In this document: piece by piece, positions 44,145-55,879 of the stretch
How the letters are laid out: every line of letters begins with the position of its first letter
Numbering within the stretch: position 1 is the stretch's first letter
NCBI GenBank assembly: GCA_035578155.1
Contig: JAPWDM010000014.1
Coordinates: forward strand, 8,218,501 to 8,282,500
DNA: 64,000 bases
DNA from: Brachynemurus nebulosus
Taxonomy: Eukaryota; Arthropoda; Insecta; Neuroptera; Myrmeleontidae
Reading direction: 5' to 3'
Notes under the pieces: model-generated
Database searches by the model: none
Told to the model about the DNA's origin: nothing
What the model saw: only the letters and a program-made list of their open reading frames with translations
Made by a program: the position numbers and the translations under genes

Positions 44145-45595
44145 AGGTAAGTGTACCAGTAGCCGTCGCTGTACCAGTACTCGTCATTTCTTACATTTTT
44201 ATTAAAAATTAAGAATACTGTCTGTACCTATACGATATTTCTCACACTATAGTAAAATACGACACTCCCTCTATTTAAACTAATATTTTGCGTAGTACAA
44301 TGGTTGTGACAAGTATTTTAAATTTTGCTTAAAAAATACGAAACTGCTGAAAAACGAATACATCAAAATTTCGCTAGTGTTTTTGCTAAGGGCGGTGACT
44401 TTTTATTTGGACCCTTTCTTCGTATTTTTATGAAATTTTAGCAGTATTATAATTTTATTAGAAAATGTATAGGTTAAGTTTACATACAAAACATAAATTT
44501 TTGCAGTAAATCCGTTATTTATTTAATATTTTAAAGTGACGGTTATTGGTACATCGAAAATTATGTTTTTCCTATTTCCGACAGGGCTGACGACAATTGG
44601 AGCAACGTAAAGTGTTAATAAAATAAATATTTTTATGGTTTCTTCTAAATTTGACGTAAGTTTAATATATCTGTTCTATTCAAAATAATACTAGAATATT
44701 TGTTACCAATAACCGTCACCGATTATGGGAAATGTATAAATAAAAATAACGTATCAATTAGATGACGGATATTGGTGCAGCTTACTGACGATTATTGGTG
44801 CTTCGTATTTTTAAGGTAAATTTCTAAGGTAAAAAGATGAAATATTCTATAGAAGACCTCGACGCAGTCGAAGAAAGTAGAAAATCATTCGCATCAGTAG
44901 CAAAAAGATATGGAATACCCAGATGGACATTATCAGATAAATGTAAAAGAAAATATCCTTTAGCTTTTAGAAAGGGTCCGTCAACCTTTCTAACGTCAAA
45001 AGAGGACGAAACACTTGTTAAATGGGTAATTAATTTAGGAAAAATTGAATTTCCTGTATCCAAGGATCAGTAACTGGACAGCGTACAGTTGTTGATTAAA
45101 AATTTCGGAAGAGAAACAACACCTTTCGAATCTGGTAGACCTGGTCGAAAATGGTACGATTGTTTCTTAAAAAGGACACCCGTTAATTATGGTTACATGA
45201 AAAATGTGTTTAAGTTACTCCTAATTTCATTTGTAGCAATTGTACAAGTCAATAAATTTTTTAATATCAGGTTTATTTTCTTATTACTGCTAACAACTCG
45301 TCATATAATGTTTTTAGCGAGGATGACGAATATTGGTACAAATTGGAAACGGATATTGGTACATTGCAAATTTGAAACTGACGGCTATTGGTACAAATAC
45401 ACTTTTCATTAATTTTTATTAATTATTTTATCCTTGCTTTGATAATTAGTGAATTTTAATGAATTTCTGTCAAAGATTAATTAACAAGCAACATGCCAAG
45501 ATCTTACTTAATAGGTTTTTTTTATAACTAAGGACAAATACGAACTTCCAAAATTTATTTTTAGCTTAACATGACGACTATTGGTACAACTACCT
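44145..45595 (+). mobile_element. Degenerate pogo/Tigger-like DNA transposon
   Basis: Inverted ends AGGTAAGTGTACCAGTAG and (right end, inverted) AGGTAGTTGTACCAATAG, both continuing into ..CGTC, flanked by TA at 44143-44144 and 45596-45597. It carries a transposase N-terminal remnant (44837-45180) and at least twelve copies of a TGACG..TATTGGTAC motif in both orientations. The catalytic domain is gone, so it cannot move by itself. Confidence 0.85.
44837..45180 (+). pseudogene. Pogo-superfamily transposase fragment: Psq-type HTH plus CENP-B-type HTH
   Basis: Reads YSIEDLDAVEESRKSFASVA then KRYGIPRWTLSDKCK, a pipsqueak-type helix-turn-helix, and after an in-frame TAA (45071-45073) LLIKNFGRETTPFESGRPGR then KWYDCFLKR, the end of a CENP-B-type DNA-binding domain (the usual form is GRPGRKWF..FLKR). 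This is the N-terminal architecture of jerky/Tigger-like transposases. The DDE catalytic domain is missing downstream. The frame continuing to 45412 is non-homologous. Confidence 0.85.
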
Positions 45596-45708
45596 TATTA
45601 TTACAAATTGTTACTTCCGCTTTAATTTAATTAATTTTCTTTCATGACAATGTTTTTCATGAAAATCAGTTACCTGTGTCGCACACCGCCACGATTGTCT
45701 ATCATATA

Positions 45709-45909
45709 CAGTAGAACCTCTCCTGTACGAACAGCATTTTTACGCGAAAATTACCATTGAAATATGAATAGGTATGACTAATTTTGAGTCCTTTAGCGAA
45801 TGTAGTGGAGAACTATAAATAAACGACTGACTTTGTGTAGAATAACAGAATATTAGACTTAAAAGAAATTTTCGCGCGAATATGCTGTTCGTAAAAAGAG
45901 GTTCTATTG
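45709..45909. mobile_element. 201-bp pogo/Tigger-type MITE
   Basis: TA, then CAGTAGAACCTCTCCTGTAC at the left and GAGGTTCTATTG then TA at the right; inverted arms extend to GAACAGCAT and CGCG. Non-coding. Confidence 0.85.
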
Positions 45910-46251
45910 TAGTCACGTATAAATACGTGTACACATTCTTTCATTCTCACAATTTTTGAAACAGAAATTAATTGCTTTTATTGGTTTAAATTTGATTTCG
46001 ATAAAAATAATAGAATTTTTCGCTGTTTGGAATTTTTAACGATGCCACACGAATACGTACTTAATTTATTCAATTAAACTTTAATTAGATTAAATTGATA
46101 GAAATTAAGCTTTTTATATAGTAATAATTTGAGTAAGTCCGTTTTCGATTTTACAGAGTGAAAAAATGATAGAATTTTATTTTCGGCCATGAATAAATCA
46201 AAGTGCTTGTGGAATCACAGTCACCCTTCCCATAATGTTTGTGTATTATTA

Positions 46252-46354
46252 CAACAATATTTTTTTGGGATATATAAATTTCACGAAGAATTTTTTCAAC
46301 CGTCTCCCAAATTCCCACGCAATTTGGGAGAAGGTTGAAAAAATTCTTCGTGAA
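46252..46354 (+). mobile_element. 103-bp stem-loop element with 14-15-bp target duplication, copy 2
   Basis: Flanked by GTTTGTGTATTATTA at 46237-46251 and 46355-46369. Perfect 22-bp outer stem (46280-46301 with 46333-46354), one mismatch, perfect 11-bp inner stem (46303-46313 with 46321-46331), loop CCCACGC. A 28-base single-stranded leader precedes the stem. No poly-A or coding capacity. Near-identical to 10851-10941 except for the inner-stem deletion there. Confidence 0.85.
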
Positions 46355-46485
46355 GTTTGTGTATTATTATTATAATGTGTATTATTAAAATATGATATTT
46401 TATTTTTAGAAATAGAAATTAATTTAAAATTATCTCAAATTTTCAAACAACTTTATACCGTTTAGCAAATAAACATACCTAATTA

Positions 46486-46692
46486 CTTAGCCAACTAGTC
46501 AATAGGCCAACCTAGGCCATGGCCTAGGGGCGGTAAATTTTTAAAACAGGGCGGAAAAATTAGTAATTGACGTTTTTTTTTTTGGCTTTTCACTTATTTT
46601 TTAAGAGAAGGTTTGAAAAAAAGTAGGAAAAATTAAGATCTCCTTCTTTTCAAACAAACGGTAGGGGCGGACTCAGGGTTAATCCGGCCCTG
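46486..46692 (-). mobile_element. hAT-type MITE with 8-bp target duplication
   Basis: Flanked by CCTAATTA at 46478-46485 and 46693-46700. The right end reads TTAATCCGGCCCTG, and the interior (GGGGCGGTAAATTTTTAAAA) is the inverse of 21890-22171. Confidence 0.85.
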
Positions 46693-46977
46693 CCTAATTA
46701 TATTTCCAACGAGTTTCCAAAATAGTTTTCAAATTCATGGAAAACCATAAATAAACTAGAAACAATATTTATAAATGAATAATTCAGATATCAAGAATTC
46801 CCTCATCCCCTTTTGAGAAATTTCACAGAAACATTTATACTAACATATAAGACTTATTTCAGATCAAGCCAGTCACATCTAGTCAAATCACATCAATTTT
46901 AAATATGTCATGTAAAATCAGTAATCTTATTTTCAAATAGATCGAGTAAAGTCAAATCAGTCAGTTTAAATTAGCTA

Positions 46978-47859
46978 GGGTAAAACAGGGATAGATGGCC
47001 ATGAATTTTTCAAAAACCAATAGCGGAGCCAATTATGACTATAAAAGTCTGGAAAATTTACAGAAACTGCTTCATGTATCTGTGAATCAAAATACGAGTT
47101 CCTTAACAAAGTAAGATCTTAGTTTAAAAAAATAATAAACTTTTTATGATTACGTAACACTTGCCCATCTCACGCGTACATAGGGGTTAGATGGCCATAT
47201 ACCAGAGTGATAGAAAGCTAGCCCACAAAATCCCTAAAAACGAAGGAGAAATTGTACTAAAAAGCTAATAAACTACTTACATGTATTTCTTAACACATAC
47301 ATACATGCATAGGCGAAGGATTCTATAACCTTTTTAGTTATTTTATGATTAATTATAGCATTTTTTAGATCTTCTTCTATCCATCTATCTTTAGTGGAAC
47401 CAAGCCTAGGACCCGATTGATTTGGTAAAAAAAAATGAAATATGTTAGAATAAAAACAATATTAAACAGGCGTCCAACTAGCCCAATGATAGTACGGCTA
47501 TCTCTACCAAACGGCAGGAACAATGGCCAAAACGCGTCAACAAATATGGCCGACGAGAACGTAAACAAAAAGAACGTGGTGGTATGGAATTAGACCTAAA
47601 TAATCCTAAAATGCACGATACTATTATCTTATTTAAAAATTTAAATATATTGACCTACGATATAATTTTAAGGTATACTAAAAAATTAAAAACATGAAAA
47701 ATGCTCCCTTTTTTTTAAATAAATAGACGATACAAGCAACACGTGATACTAGCAACAAAGACTTACTACTGACTGATTGGTAGCGCTATCAAGTGTGTTA
47801 TTTGAAAACTACAGCCGTTGGCCAACTCTTCCGTATGGCCCTCTATCTCTATTTTACCC
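46978..47859. mobile_element. 882-bp TA-flanked element (GGGTAAAACAGGG ends)
   Basis: GGGTAAAACAGGGATAGATG then GCC at the left; the right end inverted reads GGGTAAAATAGAGATAGAGG then GCC; TA at 46976-46977 and 47860-47861. The small minus-strand frame at 47377-47568 is unrecognised. Probably a non-autonomous Tc1/mariner-type element. Confidence 0.75.
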
Positions 47860-47861
47860 TA

Positions 47862-48317
47862 TTATTTGACCTTAAAAGTGAATGTTTTTGGCGAAAATTG
47901 GATAATATTGTATTATACATGATACTTATAAATATACATAGTACTTATAGGGTACATTTCTATCTGGCAACCTGGTTATATTTTGTTAAAAACGACATGG
48001 CTTACACAAAGGGGAGTAACGAAGAGTATACTCTAAAAACGATTTCTTTTTAAAAAGATTAAAATTTTTTTTTCCTTTGGATCCAAAAAATATTTTTTTT
48101 AATTCGAAAAAATAGGTACTTCCTTGAATTTTTTGTAATATGAATTAAGAAATCGTTTTGAGTGTTTAGGTACATCAAAAATGAAAGTCTTTTAGTTAAT
48201 ATTTTCAAAATGATGAATGTTTTGAAGCTGAAAATTTTATTATTTTAACTAATTTAGATTGTTATAAGAACATTGAAAAATATGGTTTAATAACAATGAA
48301 ATGCTTGAATTTGAATA
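47862..48317. other. AT-rich DNA, nothing recognised
   Basis: No gene or bounded repeat. Confidence 0.4.
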
Positions 48318-48325
48318 ACGTAAAA

Positions 48326-48709
48326 TAGGGATGTTATGGATATCCGTAACCGTAACCGAAACTACCGGATATCCGAAATAATTCCTTATCCGTAACCGAA
48401 ACCGTATCCGAAAATAATTGTTTCGGATTTGTTTCGGATAAAGACAAAGAAAATAAATTAAAATATTATTAGCATATGTTTCTTTTGATAGATGTTCGTT
48501 GATTCGTGTTTGGCGTTCACATTTTTTGGCACAATTTTCCCTTTTTTTTTCTAAAAAAAATTGTTTATTAAAAACAATTATCCGTAACCGTAACCGTATT
48601 CGAAACATTATCCGATATTATTATATATCCGTAATCGAAACCCAAACCGAAAATAATGTTTTTAAATAACCGTATCCGTATCCGAAATTGCATATCCGTA
48701 ACATCCCTA
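48326..48709. mobile_element. 384-bp hAT-type MITE carrying a CCGTAA/CCGAAA minisatellite
   Basis: Ends TAGGGATGTTATGGATATCC and, inverted, TAGGGATGTTACGGATATG; identical ACGTAAAA flanks at 48318-48325 and 48710-48717. Each end region (48337-48430, 48580-48700) holds degenerate tandem ATCCGTAACCGTAACCGAAA-like units in inverted orientation. The FRIRLRLRI-type open frames are translations of this repeat. Confidence 0.85.
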
Positions 48710-48712
48710 ACG

Positions 48713-48850
48713 TAAAAGCTCCTATACCCGAACGCGTTCAATACTCGAACAGTTTTAATATTTATCGGTTTTTTCAGAAATAACTTCACTAATATGTAAA
48801 ATATCAAAACTGTTCGAGTATTGTACGCGTTTGGGTATAGGGGCTTTTAC
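48713..48850. repeat. Hairpin repeat interrupted at its edge by the hAT-type MITE
   Basis: GCTCCTATACCCGAACGCGT then TCAATACTCGAACAGTTTT is mirrored by AAAACTGTTCGAGTATTGTA then CGCGTTTGGGTATAGG. The MITE's target site lies in the outer left arm. A relic is at 39715-39830. Confidence 0.8.
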
Positions 48851-49071
48851 CCTATATTTTTTATATTAATTATAAATGTCCCTTTCAATTACGTTTTTGT
48901 CGTTTCGAAAAGTATTAGTGTCTTATTCGCCCTCACGCGCAACGAACTAAACACACACCTGACTATCTTAACTTGACGTATCTGTAGAACTAAACGTGAC
49001 TCGATTGGACGTAACTATCTTGGTCTGAAATGAGCCTTATAAAACCTGTATGTTGTATTCGTAAATAGGTA

Positions 49072-49256
49072 CAGCTTGTTTATTTCTACTTGGCGGCTGG
49101 ACTTTGAACCTCACGCATATCTGTATATGTGTTAGTGTGTATCAGCATATCTACAGAATGTAAGTACACAAATACTACCACAATACTACAACACTACTTA
49201 CACGAATAGGTTTCTGCGCCGGTTCTGTGACCCGCCAAGTTAAAATAAACAAGCTG
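49072..49256. mobile_element. 185-bp TA-flanked MITE
   Basis: CAGCTTGTTTATTTCTACTT then GGCGG at the left; the right end inverted reads CAGCTTGTTTATTTTAACTT then GGCGG. TA at 49070-49071 and 49257-49258. Non-coding. Confidence 0.85.
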
Positions 49257-49259
49257 TAT

Positions 49260-49830
49260 GTGGATACGTAGAAGAATTAAACAAATACGAATATTTTAAA
49301 TGGGTAAAAGTACCCAAGTGTAGTATCCAGGTAGCCGAATTATAAGTGGATTAATAATGGAAGTAAAATGAAAATATAAACGCGTTTTGTAAAACAAGAA
49401 TATACAATAATTAAAGATAAGAAGCGTATAATATGAATGATTTTCAAAGGGATTAGATCCGGTGACTCAAAATATTCGATCTCAAAATATCAAATAGCTG
49501 TTCAGTTTTCGATTCGAAAGGTGACCTATTGATTAGGATAAACCCAATGACGTAGGTGGACTAGTCATTTTGTTAGATGATCTGAAGCCAAACACTGGTG
49601 CTCCTACTGTCAGTTTTTTAGTAATGTGTGTGTTGTTTGCATTGACAAAATATCTGCATCTCGTTTTATTTTACATGTGTGTTAATGTGTGTGAATATGT
49701 GTGTAGGCTTCATTGCTGTAATATTCATATAAACTGTATGCCATCTCCACCCCACTGGCCAAATCTTAAAAATGATTAATCGTATTCAGGGTACGACTCT
49801 TCTCAAGATGTTACTTTTTTATCAATTTAA
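49260..49830. other. AT-rich DNA, nothing recognised
   Basis: The plus-strand frame at 49570-49779 has no recognisable features. Confidence 0.35.
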
Positions 49831-49833
49831 TAA

Positions 49834-49983
49834 AAAATAGTTATTTGTGTATTAAGAGCGCAAAATGGTATATTGTCGCTCGATTGCGAATGTTGACGCG
49901 CGACGCCGGCAGGCGGAGCGCGTTATTCTCATGAAAGCGACAATGTCATTATATGCTCGAATTACACACAAAATTTTTTCTAC
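49834..49983. repeat. GC-core hairpin module H7
   Basis: AAAATAGTTATTTGTGTA at the left; TTGTGTA...AGAGC/GCTCGAATTACACA outer pairing, ATTGTCGCT/AGCGACAAT, then GACGCGC/GCGCGTT and a CGCC...GGCG core; TTTTTTCTAC at the right. Same architecture as the 23-25 kb modules with a different stem sequence. Confidence 0.75.
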
Positions 49984-50482
49984 AATCTTATAAAAACTAT
50001 TTTTTATTTAAAAAATACTTGAAAAAATAATAATGGACGTTAATATTTTCTTTAATTATAATTTTTGCAGCTTCAGAAATATCTGGAGGTATACTTGAGA
50101 AATCATTGTTACTATTGTATATTTCCATCATATATGTACCTACATAATTTTTAAAATTTTTTATTCTTATTATTTATTAATTATAATTATTATTTTTAAT
50201 AATATTTTGCAGTTATTTTGAAATTTAATAAAATTAATATTTCACTTGATTACCATAAAAATAATGATTTTAGAATCAGTTTATTTGTAACCATAGAAAA
50301 TATAAACAACGCCTACCCGATTTGTAATTAAATATACGAACGAGCGACAAAGTATTACTTTTCCGCTTCAAAGCTTAAAGTAGTACTTTGTTGCTCGGCA
50401 ACGAGAGTCTTCGACAAATACAGATTTTACGCTCTCTTCACAGAGCGCAGAAACCTTCTTTACACTAAGATTGTAGAAAAAA
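49974..50482. repeat. About 509-bp element bounded by a perfect 17-bp inversion, with hairpin H8
   Basis: TTTTTTCTACAATCTTA at 49974-49990 is exactly complemented at 50466-50482. Inside, 50341-50361 pairs with 50377-50397 (CGAGCGACAAAGTA / TACTTTGTTGCTCG). Length and TTTTTCTAC start match the 23.5- and 60.5-kb elements. Confidence 0.75.
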
Positions 50483-50489
50483 TATCTTT

Positions 50490-51460
50490 CACTATCCATA
50501 ATAATTATGATTCAATGTTAAATTACTATGTATACCTACTCTTTGCAATAATTAGTCACTGTGAAGGACAAAACATTGTTAAGGATGTACCTACTAGTTT
50601 GAGGTTGTACTACTAACTAAGAGTTGTTGATCCACATTTAATAATTAATATTTCTTTTACTAAAAATTAAATTAAAATTATCAAAAAAAAAAAAAAATCT
50701 AATGTTTCTTCTTGTGTTTGCGTGTATGTTTTCCCGAAATACTTAAAAAGAGACTTATGCTCTCGTTCCACACCCAACTTTACACAAAATTACAAGTTTA
50801 TTAGTTAACCTCTTCAGGCGTGAATATAAGACAAACATACTTACCATATTTTTGCACTTATAATATTAGCTACGATTATATGGTTGTTGACTTTTGAAAT
50901 ATTTAATATGTTTACATAGGTAAATATTTTTCTATAATTTTTTTTCCATCTCTTTTTCTTGACTCACATTGTACTTGTGCACAAATACATTATATTATTT
51001 AATAACCGTCAGAAACAAAACACTTGAAAATTGGTAAATTAAATAAATCGTATTTTATCTGCGTATACAAACTGAAAAGAGAAAATGTGAAAATTTTATG
51101 GAAAATTAACGGAAATTTCTGAAACTTTAATTATTGAGGAAAAACCTACTTTTAAAGTATTTGTTAACTAAATAATATGTAGATTTCATTTTCTTTTTCC
51201 CTTTCCAGTACATATTACTTTTTGTTTATAATTTCATTCGATTCATTTGTTATTACAGGTATGTAAATTGTAGGTATGTAGGCAGTTATGTTTTCATTTT
51301 CCAATTTTTGTTTTTTCATTGCCCAAAGGTAAAATGAAATAAATTAATAAATAATTGATTTGTTGGTTTATTTATATTTTTTCTTTAGTCAATTTTTTTT
51401 TTTTAGGCAGTTTATTCATTGATTTTTAAGTGGTTTCTTTTTTCCATTTTTCGAAATCTA
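50490..51460. other. AT-rich DNA, nothing recognised
   Basis: No gene or bounded repeat. Confidence 0.4.
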
Positions 51461-51830
51461 ACAAGGGGACGGCACAGGTTTGGAGTCAGCGATTTAGCTG
51501 AAGTTTTATAAATTATTATAAATAAATATTTGTTGATAAAAAAAAATTAATACAGAAAAAGTTTTATTGAACGGAATCGGTATCGAACGTAGGACCATTT
51601 TCTTGTGAGGTAAGAAACCTTAACTCCGACCTACTTCGCATCTTACGTACAACCATCTTTTTTAAACTTATTAAGTACACTTTCTGCATTAAAATTTTTA
51701 AATATTTTTTTTTACAGGTTTTTCTGAATAGTCTGCGCTATTATTTTAGGATATTAACATATTAAGTATACTCTATCACCAAAAAAAAATCAGATAAATC
51801 GCCGACCCCAAGCTTGCGTCGTCCCCTTGT
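51461..51830. mobile_element. 370-bp inverted-repeat element containing a tRNA-like segment
   Basis: ACAAGGGGACGGCACAGGTT at the left and, inverted, ACAAGGGGACGACGCAAGCT at the right; both continue to GGGGTC/GGAGTC and GCGATTTA (36-bp ends). On the minus strand about 51640-51570 looks tRNA-derived: GGAGTTAAGGTTTCTTACCT then TGGTCCTACGTTCGATACCG (box-B-like GTTCGATACC). No intact acceptor stem, so not called as a tRNA gene. No clear target duplication. Confidence 0.75.
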
Positions 51831-51834
51831 AAGT

Positions 51835-52450
51835 TGAAATGTTATCACAATTTATTATTCATGTGAGCCTGAAAGGGTCGTTCTAAAATTCTGAAAATCA
51901 CTTTTTTGATGGCCAAAAAAAAAAGAAAATTTTGCTCCACATCTATAGGATGAGGTGGACAACCTCTAGAGGTCGTAGATCGCTTTATTGAGAACTTTTT
52001 CCAAAGTTTTAGTGATTTTCACCGGAGGCCAATTTTCACTGCTTTTGTGTGAGGTTCTTTCTTTTTTGAAGAACTGATTTGAAAATCACTAAAACTTTTA
52101 AACACATTGAAAAGGGAAAACATAAGCCGATCAGGTGTCTTATTTTTACTTCTTTCAATTCTCCTTGCTACTTTTCATGTCATATAAATCATATTATACG
52201 GTACAAGTGCTTCAACGAGCTTATTTTATACTTTTCAGCAAGGATAATATCAATTTAAAATGTAGATATCAACAAGCTGAATGGAGGATACTGTACTACA
52301 GTTGGAGCTGGACGTGGTAATCGGATTTAAAACACAATAAGTAAACAAAATTGAATACAATTCCTTGAAGGCATTGTAAATCTAAAAAATAATAGTATAG
52401 TGACCGTTCACTTTTTGCTAAAAAATAAAAGACTGCAATTTAATTTAATA
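51835..52450. other. AT-rich DNA, nothing recognised
   Basis: No gene or bounded repeat. Confidence 0.4.
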
Positions 52451-52456
52451 GTTGGT

Positions 52457-53220
52457 TCACATCGAAGTGGTAAATAGTAAATAGTAATAGTATTGTTTAT
52501 TGTCCATTGTGTTTTACTACAAGTTACAACAAAAACTGGTGCATCTCTCCCAATATTTCCCAATTTTTACTACAGTCGAATCGCGTTAAATTTCGCTTTG
52601 AGATCGTAAGAGAATATAATTCTAAGAACCCTCCCCCCTTGTGCTTAGTAGTCGACCGCCGTAACTCGCACTTCCCCTACTTTTCAAGCGTGTGAGTGTG
52701 TACTTATTTATAATTAAATTGTCCGGATGTTTAGTGCAGTATTACCATTCGTTAGAAGCGGCAAAAAATCTACTTATTTTTAAAAATTACATTTGCTAAT
52801 ATTTTCTGAATGCGTTTTATAGTTTATGTGACAGGAGTTTAAACGATACTGTCAACACTTATTTTCTTTAAAAATTTTTTTAAAATCTTTTGTAGAAATT
52901 GTAAATATTATTGTTAGTCAAACTAAGTTTGTAATATAATCCGCACGATGAACGTACAAAACTTGCTTTGGTCAACTACACATGTATTATGTAAACACGG
53001 ACCTATAAAAAAAATTCTGACAGGATGATTTATGAGTTGCACTAATCGTACGCTTGCTAGCTTATTTTATTAAACATCAACACTAATGTCTCGGTCATAA
53101 CGAGAGACTTAAATCGTCGTAGAAGGGGAATGTTTACAATAGAAATAAAATCGGCGTACTTATAAGAAGCGAACTTATAACGGGATTCGACTGTACTTGC
53201 TATTTACCACTTTGATGTGA
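52457..53220. repeat. Outer inverted-repeat pair enclosing a Tigger-type MITE
   Basis: TCACATCGAAGTGGTAAATA at 52457 is mirrored by TATTTACCACTTTGATGTGA at 53201-53220. It may be an older element split by the 52573-53193 insertion. Confidence 0.6.
52573..53193. mobile_element. 621-bp Tigger/pogo-type MITE
   Basis: TA, CAGTCGAATCGCGTTAA at the left and TTATAACGGGATTCGACTG, TA at the right. These are classic Tigger-type ends. Non-coding. Confidence 0.75.
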
Positions 53221-53719
53221 GGGAGCTGAAAATACCATAAGTTGCAAGTATTGTAGCGTTCACTTGATAGTTTTCAAAAATTATTCTGCAACAATAGTGA
53301 AATAATATTTTGTAATATACAATTGGTCAATATGCTACTGTAAGATATAATATTTAGAAACAATATGCCCGAGCAGGAAATCCAATGAGAAAAATCTCTG
53401 CTACACAGATAAAACGTCGTAAAGCCATTTTAAAACTGTATTCTATTTGTTGCTGTTGTTGTAGTTGTTAATAAAACATATTTCTTTTTAAAATAATGTA
53501 TTATTCTGTAATCTTTAAAAGAAATTCAAAGATGGAAAAAGTATTTTTCCGTATATAACAATAAAGTTAATGACGATTTACCATTAATCTCAAACAATTT
53601 GACCAAATCGTTTAAGTAAATATTGAGTATCTGCAGACCAATAAATTATACTGAAAAATTTTCAAATTCTCATTAAACAACAAAATCTTCAAATCTCCGC
53701 CATGGGTACTTTTTATTAT

Positions 53720-53724
<5 letters not shown>

Positions 53725-53807
<83 letters not shown>
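53725..53807. repeat. (TA)n microsatellite
   Basis: About 83 bases of TA. Not inside an R-type repeat as far as I can see. Confidence 0.95.
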
Positions 53808-53811
<4 letters not shown>

Positions 53812-54141
53812 ACAGATTACTATAATTAGGACTTCGAAGTCATAACCACGAAATCCTTAAAGATCATCCGATTATGTGGTCCACCTGCACTAGACTATGT
53901 ATTTATAATTAATCAGTGTCGCACTTTATGCAATTTAATAGACAGTGCCTTTTGTTAGAGTTCCGAAGAAGTAAATTTAGGAACCACCCGTCTGTCTTTT
54001 CGTCGATCACACTTCCCATAATTCCTACATCATTCGGGTTATACAAATATAAAATTTTGCACAGACATGCTACAGGTGTCAATTAATTAGTAGTAAAAAA
54101 AATTTTTGTCAACTTTCTCAAACCAAACCACCGCTCTGAGT

Positions 54142-54300
54142 AGGGCCGGATTTAACTGTGTGGAGGCCCTGAGGCACTTATAATGTGGCGGTCCCTGAAT
54201 ACTTCACATACAGAGGCTCCGTGAGTACTTTTGTGGAGGCGCCTTTGGAGAATTTTCAAAACTTTTCAAATTTTCTGGAAAATAAGGTAACAAAAACAAA
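54142..54300 (+). repeat. GCCGGATTTA-type dispersed repeat
   Basis: TAGGGCCGGATTTAACTGTG, GGAGGCCCTGAGGCACTTAT and GTACTTTTGTGGAGGCGCC, matching 11988-12280 in reverse, followed by a poly-A run. The open frames across it are low-complexity. Confidence 0.65.
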
Positions 54301-54539
54301 ACAAAAAAAAAAAAAAAAAAAAAACAAAACAAAAAAACAAAAAGTGTTTACCTTTTTCATTTTATTCTTCAACTTTGAGATTTTGTTCGACTTTTTGGGA
54401 GCCCTTGTGGCGTGGGCGCTCCGGAGCATGTGTTCCAAGTGCCTTTATGTAAATCCAGCTTTGGTTCCGTGTGTGATATCGTTCGAAAGGGCTTGAAAAA
54501 TAAAGTTACGGTTTCTTTTATCATTTTAGCGAATTTCCA

Positions 54540-55092
<553 letters not shown>

Positions 55093-55211
55093 ATTGTTTG
55101 CGAAATTTACGAATTTTCGTTTGCTAAATACTGAGCTTCAAAGTGAGATTCTTTTGCCCCTCTCCCCTTGAAGCGTACACTGCTGGATTCCGATACCAAT
55201 TTTTTCAACAA

Positions 55212-55878
55212 GGTAAAATAATACAGGCCTGCGATGGTTTCCCCCTTTAAGATTTGACAACTGACTTTGATAGATTTTAGGGCACTGATTACGAAAAAAA
55301 TATTCAAAAAATTCCAGCACGTCAGAATTTTTAGATATTAGGTATTAAAATTTTTGACTAAAATTACCTAGGTCGACCAAGTTAAGAATAGATTATACAT
55401 TTTTTTATTTATTTGCTATCTAATAAAAAGTCATTATATAGTTGTATTTGGCTTTTAGGAACACATTCTCACCAATGGTTTCATTAAATGAAACCTAATT
55501 AACTAAGTGACATATCTTTATCTTGGGAAAAAAAGGTGAATTTTAAGGTTATCCGCTAATGAGCTCATTATTGAGGGTAATTTATTTTTTTCTACTCAGT
55601 TTTAATTGATAACTAAACCTCGCAAAACGGTGCTAACGGGGCCGTACTTATAAAAACTAAAGAAATAAATAAAAATGCATAATCTATTCTTGACTTAGTC
55701 GACCTAGGTATTTTTAGTCAAAAGTTTTAATACCTAATTTCTAAAAATTCTGACGTGCTGGAATTTTTTGAATATTTTTTTCGTAATCAGCGCTGCAAAA
55801 TACCCTAAGATCAGTCATCAATCCAAAAGGGGGTGAGATGACTTAAATTTCACAGGCTTGTGTAATATTTTACTCGGG
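55212..55878. repeat. Fold-back element with about 190-bp arms
   Basis: GTAAAATAATACAGGCCTG at the left is mirrored by CAGGCTTGTGTAATATTTTAC at the right in imperfect form. The inner arms are closer: ATTCCAGCACGTCAGAATTT faces AAATTCTGACGTGCTGGAAT, and CCTAGGTCGACCAAGTTAAG faces CTTGACTTAGTCGACCTAGG. The spacer is about 260 bp. No target duplication found. Confidence 0.8.
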
Positions 55879-55879
55879 C

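Noticed and set aside
45089..45412. 107-codon frame starting MLIKNFGRETTPFESG
   Set aside because: Not a separate gene: its start continues the transposase fragment after an in-frame stop, and the rest is non-homologous.
48337..48700. CCGTAA-like units as telomere repeat
   Set aside because: Not the arthropod TTAGG unit, too degenerate, and bounded by MITE ends with a target duplication.
48249..48807. Open frames rich in FRIRLRLRI
   Set aside because: Translations of the degenerate CCGTAA-like units in a MITE.
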